From contig NZ_BAEN01000056.1 of assembly GCF_000314975.1 (NCBI RefSeq), positions 1 through 50,507 on the forward strand: a DNA stretch of 50,507 bases, read 5' to 3'. Below are positions 44,727 to 50,507 of the stretch, piece after piece. The notes below the pieces were generated by a model. It ran no database searches. It saw nothing but the letters and a program-made list of their open reading frames with translations, and was not told the origin of the DNA. A program made the translations under genes and the position numbers. The DNA comes from Aliiglaciecola lipolytica E3 (lineage in GTDB: Bacteria; Pseudomonadota; Gammaproteobacteria; Enterobacterales; Alteromonadaceae). The first letter of the stretch is position 1. Each line of letters starts with the position of its first letter.

Positions 44727-44754
44727 AAAAAGGCTTCCTATTAGAAAGCCTTTT
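44727..44754 (-). terminator. Intrinsic terminator of pckA
   Basis: Read on the minus strand, AAAAGGCTT and AAGCCTTTTT form the stem (9 bp) with a loop of about ten bases, ending in five T. It lies 55 bases after the pckA stop. Confidence 0.8.
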
Positions 44755-44808
44755 AGATATTCAGTTAGTTTTTGTGTGGATTAATATCTACAGACAAACA
44801 ATCTGAGT

Positions 44809-46419
44809 TTATAATTTAGGACCTGCTTCACAAATTGCTTTACCTTCGTCATTATCAGTGAACTTAATAAAGTTTTCCGTAAACAAGGTCGCTAATTTGG
44901 TGGCTTTTTCGGTCCACAAGTCAGGCTGTTCATAGGTGTCACGCGGATCCAGCAAATTTTCTTCTACACCTACGAGTTGTTTAGGTATAGATAGATTAAA
45001 TATTGGAAGGTCAGTCATTTCGGCCTGGCTAATCGAACCGTCTAATATCGCGTCGATGATCGCACGAGTCGCTTTAATTGAAATGCGTTTGCCGCTGCCG
45101 TTCCAGCCAGTATTGACTAAATAGGCTTCTGCACCTACAGCGTTCATGCGTTTTCGCAGAACCTCTGCATATTTAGTTGGATGTAAACTTAAAAAGGCTG
45201 CACCAAAACAACTTGAAAACGTCGGTGTGGGCTCGGTTATGCCTCTTTCAGTTCCTGCTAGTTTGGCAGTGAAGCCAGACAAAAAGTAATACTCAGCTTG
45301 TTGCGGAGTTAATTTAGCAACTGGAGGGAGGACGCCAAATGCATCCGCTGTTAAGAAAATTACTTTGGTAGCATGACCTGCTTTTGATATAGGCTGGACG
45401 ATATTTTCAATATGATCTATTGGATAAGAGACTCGAGTATTTTCAGTTTTAGAATTGTCATCGAAGTCTATTTTTCCATTCTCATCAACTGCCACATTTT
45501 CTAGCAAAGCATTGCGGCGGATTGCTGCATAGATCTCAGGCTCTTGTTCTTTGCTTAGCTTAATGGTTTTGGCGTAACAGCCACCTTCAAAGTTGAAGAT
45601 TCCATTATCATCCCAACCATGCTCATCATCACCAATTAATTTTCTGTGTGGATCAGTGGAAAGTGTCGTTTTGCCGGTACCTGATAAACCAAAAAATATC
45701 GCCACGTCATCATCTTTACCTACATTGGCACTACAATGCATCGAAGCAATACCTTTGAGGGGAAGTAGATAGTTCATCATTGAGAACATACCTTTCTTCA
45801 TTTCTCCACCGTACCAAGTTCCCCCTATAATCTGAACTTTTTCGGTAAGATTGAAAGCAACAAAATTTTCTGAATTTAAACCGTGTTCTTTCCATAACTT
45901 GTCAACGGTTTTAGAACCGTTTAGTACCAAGAAATCAGGTTCATAGTCTTCAAGTTCTTGCTCTGTTGGTCGAATAAACATGTTTTTAACAAAGTGTGCT
46001 TGCCAAGCCACCTCTGTAACAAAGCGCACTTTTAAACGCGTATCCGCATTTGCACCGCAAAATGTATCCACCACAAACAAACGTTTAGCTGACAATTGCT
46101 GAGTTACGGTTTGTTTTAATTGATCCCATACTTCGGTAGAAATGGGTTTATTATCATTAGTCCCTTGATCTGACCACCAAACTGTATCCCTTGTCGTGTC
46201 ATCCCGCACAATATATTTGTCTTTGGGCGAACGACCAGTAAATATACCTGTGTCGACTGATACCGCGCCTAGTTCAGTTTCAATACCTTTTTCACAACCA
46301 GTTAAACCGCTTTTTGTCTCTTCGCTAAACAAAAACTCATAAGATGGATTATGAATTATCTCCGTGGCATTCAAAATGCCGTTTATATCTAAATATTTGG
46401 TTATTTTTTCAGTATTCAT
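44809..46419 (-). CDS. pckA: Phosphoenolpyruvate carboxykinase (ATP)
   Basis: A 536-residue gluconeogenic enzyme converting oxaloacetate and ATP to PEP, CO2 and ADP. Recognised over its length: [14 protein letters not shown] near residue 60, the P-loop [13 protein letters not shown] near 245-255, IGDDEHGW just after it, FEGGCYAK, and the NTGWNG segment toward the C-terminus. Length matches E. coli PckA (540). It stands alone with its own terminator; the 276-base upstream region contains an imperfect AACCCCT/AAGGGTCT repeat but no motif I can assign. Confidence 0.97.
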   Translation of the reverse strand: MNTEKITKYLDINGILNATEIIHNPSYEFLFSEETKSGLTGCEKGIETELGAVSVDTGIFTGRSPKDKYIVRDDTTRDTVWWSDQGTNDNKPISTEVWDQLKQTVTQQLSAKRLFVVDTFCGANADTRLKVRFVTEVAWQAHFVKNMFIRPTEQELEDYEPDFLVLNGSKTVDKLWKEHGLNSENFVAFNLTEKVQIIGGTWYGGEMKKGMFSMMNYLLPLKGIASMHCSANVGKDDDVAIFFGLSGTGKTTLSTDPHRKLIGDDEHGWDDNGIFNFEGGCYAKTIKLSKEQEPEIYAAIRRNALLENVAVDENGKIDFDDNSKTENTRVSYPIDHIENIVQPISKAGHATKVIFLTADAFGVLPPVAKLTPQQAEYYFLSGFTAKLAGTERGITEPTPTFSSCFGAAFLSLHPTKYAEVLRKRMNAVGAEAYLVNTGWNGSGKRISIKATRAIIDAILDGSISQAEMTDLPIFNLSIPKQLVGVEENLLDPRDTYEQPDLWTEKATKLATLFTENFIKFTDNDEGKAICEAGPKL

Positions 46420-46695
46420 TAACGATTTTCCGTAGGGTTTTATGTTTTTTTATTATTATTTTTATTTTAATTAGACTAACTTCGTTATTAAAGCTAGAAC
46501 CCCTAACACTAAAGGGTCTAAGAGCTAAAAACTAGCGTTTGTTTGCACTCGTTAGAAAAAAACCTGATTAGGTATAAAAAATTGCCGATCCAAATAAATT
46601 AATGGCATGTAAGTATTAAAATTATGGTTGTAGTAATGAAATGCCGCTAAGGTCTGTAAGGTGTAAAATGAAATCTAGACAGTAGAGGTAGCAGA

Positions 46696-47805
46696 TTGGT
46701 TGAATCAGTTGAATGTGTTGTCATTGGCGCTGGCGTCATAGGGCTAGCAGTGGCCAGACAAATGGCGTTGTCTAATATAGAAACCGTTGTATTGGAAGGC
46801 CAAACACAAATTGGTACTGGAATAAGCTCGCGCAACAGTGAGGTGATTCACGCTGGTATTTACTATCCTCCAAACTCGCTAAAAGCCAAGTTGTGTGTCA
46901 AAGGTAATAAGATGCTGTATAGCTATTGTGATGATAAAAATATTCATTACCAACGCTGTGGCAAACTGATTGTCGCTACATCAGACACGCAGCAAACTAA
47001 ACTGCAAGAGATCCAACGCAAGGCAATTGCCAATCAGGTTGATGATCTTCAATTGTTAAGCCAACAACAAGTCAATGCTTTAGAGCCTGAAATTCGTTGT
47101 AATGCAGGTCTTTATTCACCCTCTACGGGGATTATTGACAGCCATGGGTTGATGCTAAATTTACAAGGTGATATTGAGAGTGCTGGTGGAGCGATAGCTT
47201 TGGGAAGCCCGGTTGTTAAAGCGACATGCCAAGAGCAGGGCATAACTTTGCATGTAGGCGGTGAGCAACCTTGTGTATTAAAAGCCAAATTTGTGATTAA
47301 TTGCGCCGGCTTACACGCGCAACCTTTAGCGCAGCGATTTGCCGGGGTGCCTGTTAATACCATCCCTCCTTTGTATTATGCTAAAGGTAGTTATTTTTCG
47401 TTGTCCGGTAAATCACCTTTTTCACACTTGATTTATCCGTTACCGGAAAGTGCAGGGTTAGGGGTGCATTCCACATTAGATTTAGGTGGTGGAGTCAAGT
47501 TTGGTCCTGATGTGGAGTGGGTCGATCGCTTGGATTATCGTGTTGATCCTACGAAAAGCACCGAATTCTATGCAAAAATCAGAGAGTATTGGCCATCTTT
47601 AAAAGATGACAGTTTGCATCCCGCGTATGCTGGCATTCGCCCTAAACTTCATCCGCAAGGGGTAACGGCCCATGACTTCATGATACAAACTGCTGACACG
47701 CATGGAGTCAAAGGATTAGTTAATCTATATGGTTTTGAGTCACCGGGACTGACTGCATCATTGGCCATAGGCGAAGAAGTTGCTAACGTTCTACTAGCAT
47801 CGTAG
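46696..47805 (+). CDS. FAD-dependent oxidoreductase, L-2-hydroxyglutarate oxidase-like
   Basis: A 369-residue flavoprotein of the DAO/glycine-oxidase fold. The FAD-binding GAGVIG is at 11-16. The segment SSRNSEVIHAGIYYPPNSLKAKLC (about 46-69) is characteristic of the L-2-hydroxyglutarate dehydrogenase/LhgO family, and GVKGLVNLYGFESPGLTAS ends the protein as in that family. E. coli LhgO is about 420 residues, so this is a shorter relative and the substrate may be another 2-hydroxy acid. Translation starts at a TTG (46696) with AGAGG seven bases before it; no ATG serves. The 3' end overlaps the dioxygenase gene by 23 bases. Confidence 0.8.
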   Translation: MVESVECVVIGAGVIGLAVARQMALSNIETVVLEGQTQIGTGISSRNSEVIHAGIYYPPNSLKAKLCVKGNKMLYSYCDDKNIHYQRCGKLIVATSDTQQTKLQEIQRKAIANQVDDLQLLSQQQVNALEPEIRCNAGLYSPSTGIIDSHGLMLNLQGDIESAGGAIALGSPVVKATCQEQGITLHVGGEQPCVLKAKFVINCAGLHAQPLAQRFAGVPVNTIPPLYYAKGSYFSLSGKSPFSHLIYPLPESAGLGVHSTLDLGGGVKFGPDVEWVDRLDYRVDPTKSTEFYAKIREYWPSLKDDSLHPAYAGIRPKLHPQGVTAHDFMIQTADTHGVKGLVNLYGFESPGLTASLAIGEEVANVLLAS

Positions 47806-48493
47806 AAGTAGAAAATTGGTAGCGCATATTGCGATAAACGCAGATATCAGTGATCCCTTCAGGAATGCCTTTTGGTATTGCCCTGAAATTAGTCGAAACC
47901 CGCGATTGGTTATTAACCGGTTTTACCCGGTGCCAACAGTGACCATGGATTAATACTAAAGTGCCTGCTTTGGGCGCAAGAACCACTTGATCTTCAAAAT
48001 CTTCAAATAACTCTCCAGTAGTTATTTCACCGCTAAGATGACTTTTGGGTTTGATTACCACGTGACCACCTACCTCATCATTAACATCCATTGTGTACAC
48101 CAATCGATTCAGGTTAAATGATTGCTGATCTTCGGGCGGACAATCTTGATGCCATGCTTGACCTTTGGATTGGGGCTTTGACAGCATGACCATGCATTGT
48201 TGGGTTTTCCAGTCAGCTCCCAAAATTTCTTCGGTTAAACTTTTTAATTGTGAGTTTTGCTCGATCTTGTCAAATTGAGTGATGCCATCGCTTTGTGGAA
48301 ACCAGGGAATTACCTCTGCTTTAGATTTCTCGATGAAATCGGCATCATGTAAATACTGTGGAGAATCGGAAAAGTGCTCTAGAATAATCGAGTGCAATTG
48401 TTGCATCACTTGGGATTCAAAGAAATTGGGTAGCGCGACAAAACCTTGTTGCCAAAATTCTTCTGCAATAGCTTCAATAGTGTCATGATGCAT
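47783..48493 (-). CDS. Phytanoyl-CoA dioxygenase (PhyH) family protein
   Basis: A 236-residue Fe(II)/2-oxoglutarate dioxygenase. The facial triad is visible: His115 and Asp117 in AWHQDCPPED, distal His188 in GHCWHRVKP, and Arg198 (QSRVS) for 2-oxoglutarate. Bacterial members hydroxylate varied small molecules; the substrate here is unknown. The ATG at 48493 is chosen because AAGGAC lies eight bases upstream; the frame stays open 23 codons further. It is convergent with, and overlaps, the 2-hydroxyglutarate oxidase-like gene; 2-hydroxyglutarate oxidation yields 2-oxoglutarate, the co-substrate of this class, a suggestive but unproven link. Confidence 0.82.
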   Translation of the reverse strand: MHHDTIEAIAEEFWQQGFVALPNFFESQVMQQLHSIILEHFSDSPQYLHDADFIEKSKAEVIPWFPQSDGITQFDKIEQNSQLKSLTEEILGADWKTQQCMVMLSKPQSKGQAWHQDCPPEDQQSFNLNRLVYTMDVNDEVGGHVVIKPKSHLSGEITTGELFEDFEDQVVLAPKAGTLVLIHGHCWHRVKPVNNQSRVSTNFRAIPKGIPEGITDICVYRNMRYQFSTSTMLVER

Positions 48494-48661
48494 AACGATG
48501 TCCTTAGTGAGCGAGGGATAATATCTACACTCAATATTGGTCGACTTATGCTCAGTTTTCAATCCATCCAGCGCCGCTTCATCTCTTAAATTGGACCCGT
48601 TTACCGATTTAGGCTAAACCTAATCATCACTAGTTATCTTTCGTAAGGCATTATCTTTTAC

Positions 48662-48697
48662 TAAAAAAGCCAGAGGGTAATGATAAACACCTCTGGC
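48662..48697 (-). terminator. Intrinsic terminator of the PHB depolymerase gene
   Basis: Read on the minus strand, GCCAGAGG (48697-48690) and CCTCTGGC (48676-48669) form an eight-base perfect stem followed by T6. It lies 58 bases after the stop codon. Confidence 0.88.
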
Positions 48698-48754
48698 CAG
48701 TTTACATTGAAATACTTTTAGCTATTTATAAACTTTCTCGATAAAGAGTACCGA

Positions 48755-50507
48755 CTAAGGACAACTTCCTACCGACCATGTTTGTGCATCACTGCTATGC
48801 AATGTGGTATTGCCCCAAGTAGAACCTGCCATAGCATCATCACTGCCCTGTGCGAAGTAGTTTGGCGAATAAGGATTGCCGCTGCTATAAGCTCTACCTG
48901 CTGTTTTATGATAATAATTATAGGTTGTGAACTGTTCACAGGTTTGGCTACCACCGTCACCGCCGTCACCGCCGTCTCCACCACCTGAACTGCTACAAGC
49001 CTGAACCGGCCCAGTACAACTGGCATCATCATCTTGCCACTGACACTGCTGCGCTGTAGTGGCTACTTCATTAAGTTTGAATGCATTAGAGCTGTATTCT
49101 AAATAGCAATTTGCATAGTTTGTATAATCTAATCTGCCTGCATTGATGTGTTGGTCTAACGTGGCGGTTTGTCCTGCATCAATGGTGAACGTAACGGATT
49201 CACTCGACTGCAGATTCGTATCATCGCTTGCGGTTATCGTTGCGCTTTGTTGGCCACCGGCTAAATTACACGCTTGTGCACTAAACAAATTGCCTTGGAC
49301 TTGGGCTGTTTGATTGCCATTTGCAAATGCAACGACAACACTGGTCAGATTCTGATTAACATCCACAACCTTTCCGGATACGGTTGCGCATTGGCTATTC
49401 ACTGTGGCAATTACTTCACTTAGATTTGGTGCCGTGGCCGGTGGCGGTGGACCCACTCGGACCGTACTTGTTGCCGTTTCAGATTCAGTTCCTTGATCGT
49501 CTGTTGCCACTGCTGAAACTGTGTAGAGCTCATCAGGTAAACTAGCACTTGTAACAGTAAAGTTATTATTGGTTAGGGTTTGTGTACTTAAAGAATAGGT
49601 GTTCCCCACAGAATCTTCTAGTTCAAAGTCAACTTGTACAACCTGTCCATCGATGTCCGATACAGAACCCGTAATGACAATAGTACTATTGTTTTCCTGT
49701 GTATTAAGTACGTTCACAACAGGGGCTTCATTGCGGCTGACTCGTTGATTATTGTCCGCAAAAAATTGGCCTAAGTACATAGCATAATTGATTCCGGCGC
49801 CACTAATATAAGAACCACTTGCGCCTTGCCCACCAGACCACGAGTGGTCAACACCATTTAGCCATAACATGGATACGCGGTTGTCTTGCCATAGAGTTTC
49901 ATCGGCCGTTCTGCCCGCCAGATTTATCTGTTGACTACCGGGAATTTGAGATACGTTGTAAACGCCTGCCATGCCTTGCGCGTTTTGCTGGTTATAACAA
50001 CTGTCTACGGTGGTATCTGCATCCCCATGCGCTATAGACGCAATTTGCGTGTCGAAGTGAGATGCAAACGATCCTGCATACGATTGACAGCGGCTAGCAA
50101 CATTGGCTGTCTCGCAACTTCCTAAGGCCCCGCTGGAACTAGTGCCGATACTTGGCCCTGCGCTAATGCCCATGCCAGCAAAAACATCAGGTGCGATACA
50201 TGCTGTGGTATTTGCAAAAGAAGCGCCTGAAGAAAGGCCAGAAATATATACCTGATCATCATCAATGTTGTAGGCTGAGTCACTGCGTAACGCAATGGCT
50301 AGATTGATTAGATTTTTATAGTCGCCCGCAGTGCGTGATTTTGTGCCTTGCCAATAGGACCAGCAGCTAAAGCCTGCTTTATTCATTGCATCTGGCACCG
50401 CTACTACCATACCGTATGTTTCTGCAGCAACTTCAAGCTGTGCATTTAAATAGGCGTCGATAGATTGGGTACAACCATGCAGAACTATAAGTAGAGCTCT
50501 ACCTTGA
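48755..50507 (-). CDS. Extracellular PHB depolymerase-type esterase, 5' end outside window
   Basis: The frame stays open to the right edge, so the start and signal peptide are missing; 583 codons plus stop are visible, not just those after the first internal ATG (50410). The first visible residues hold LLIVLHGCTQS, the oxyanion-hole motif of PHB depolymerase/LpqC esterases. The Ser nucleophile lies in ISGLSSGASFA (GxSxG), Asp in HGDADTTVD and His in NGVDHSW. After the catalytic domain come an immunoglobulin-like region, a PPPP linker, a second beta-rich region, a Cys-rich segment, a (GGD)n-type Gly linker and a C-terminal module (NYYHKTAGRAY...SVGSCP) resembling the polymer-binding domain of extracellular PHB depolymerases. 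It should cut polyhydroxybutyrate or similar polyesters outside the cell. Confidence 0.85.
   Translation of the reverse strand, partial: QGRALLIVLHGCTQSIDAYLNAQLEVAAETYGMVVAVPDAMNKAGFSCWSYWQGTKSRTAGDYKNLINLAIALRSDSAYNIDDDQVYISGLSSGASFANTTACIAPDVFAGMGISAGPSIGTSSSGALGSCETANVASRCQSYAGSFASHFDTQIASIAHGDADTTVDSCYNQQNAQGMAGVYNVSQIPGSQQINLAGRTADETLWQDNRVSMLWLNGVDHSWSGGQGASGSYISGAGINYAMYLGQFFADNNQRVSRNEAPVVNVLNTQENNSTIVITGSVSDIDGQVVQVDFELEDSVGNTYSLSTQTLTNNNFTVTSASLPDELYTVSAVATDDQGTESETATSTVRVGPPPPATAPNLSEVIATVNSQCATVSGKVVDVNQNLTSVVVAFANGNQTAQVQGNLFSAQACNLAGGQQSATITASDDTNLQSSESVTFTIDAGQTATLDQHINAGRLDYTNYANCYLEYSSNAFKLNEVATTAQQCQWQDDDASCTGPVQACSSSGGGDGGDGGDGGSQTCEQFTTYNYYHKTAGRAYSSGNPYSPNYFAQGSDDAMAGSTWGNTTLHSSDAQTWSVGSCP

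Noticed and set aside
46489-46530. Imperfect inverted repeat AACCCCT/AAGGGTCT upstream of pckA
   Set aside because: The stem is short and bulged and no T-run or known operator pattern accompanies it; not strong enough to list.

Overview
The window looks like chromosome of a marine gammaproteobacterium of the order Alteromonadales, probably Alteromonadaceae (Glaciecola/Paraglaciecola/Alteromonas type). This is inferred from gene content and order: slmA-coaBC-radC-rpmB-rpmG-mutM-coaD as in enterics, ubiC-ubiA beside rep, kbl-tdh, a glpE-glpG pair, an imuA-imuB-dnaE2 SOS mutasome, Kdo kinase-type LPS genes and moderately AT-rich DNA. No transposase, phage gene, tRNA or CRISPR array is visible. 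No intact rRNA gene is visible either, although the first kilobase looks like the decayed downstream flank of an rRNA operon.

Layout. 1-1056 has no gene: it holds a three-copy array of divergent, hairpin-rich units with two terminator-like hairpins, a 5S rRNA-like remnant and REP-like palindromes. 1057-5602 has a VOC-family protein and a yjbEFGH-type exopolysaccharide secretion operon with a terminator after its first small gene. 5770-7376 has an iron-containing alcohol dehydrogenase and a 4HBT thioesterase. 7389-12612 (minus) is imuA-imuB-dnaE2 behind a consensus LexA box, with an EVE-domain gene divergent from it. 13284-18769 (minus) carries an unknown membrane-anchored protein, a DUF885 protein, DUF1820, a TetR regulator with its own palindromic operator, slmA and coaBC. 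18945-22238 carries radC, rpmB-rpmG, an unknown gene coupled to mutM, and coaD. 22431-27309 is an envelope block: Wzi-like outer membrane protein, two glycosyltransferases of family 2, Kdo kinase and a heptosyltransferase-like GT9.

27541-31612 is a tight three-gene unit: a minimal phosphate-binding-type periplasmic protein, an outer membrane barrel protein and a membrane GGDEF-EAL protein. It is a good candidate for an undescribed solute-sensing c-di-GMP system. 31800-35250 is kbl-tdh-glpE-glpG. 35247-39781 has a FliL-like protein, ubiC-ubiA, ubiK and rep. 39752-46419 has a GAF-GAF-GGDEF-degenerate EAL protein, cytochrome c5, htpX, a small LexA-controlled gene, a two-TM protein and pckA. The right end has an L-2-hydroxyglutarate oxidase-like flavoprotein, a phytanoyl-CoA dioxygenase-like protein and an extracellular PHB depolymerase cut by the window edge.

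The most interesting signals are: (1) a 72-codon gene of unknown function under a promoter in which a perfect LexA box overlaps the -10, with the same geometry as the imuA promoter 32 kb away; (2) the binding-protein/OMP/GGDEF-EAL module; (3) the tandem elements in the first kilobase, whose hairpin arms differ between copies but stay complementary; (4) a perfect 28-bp palindrome covering the ubiC start codon.
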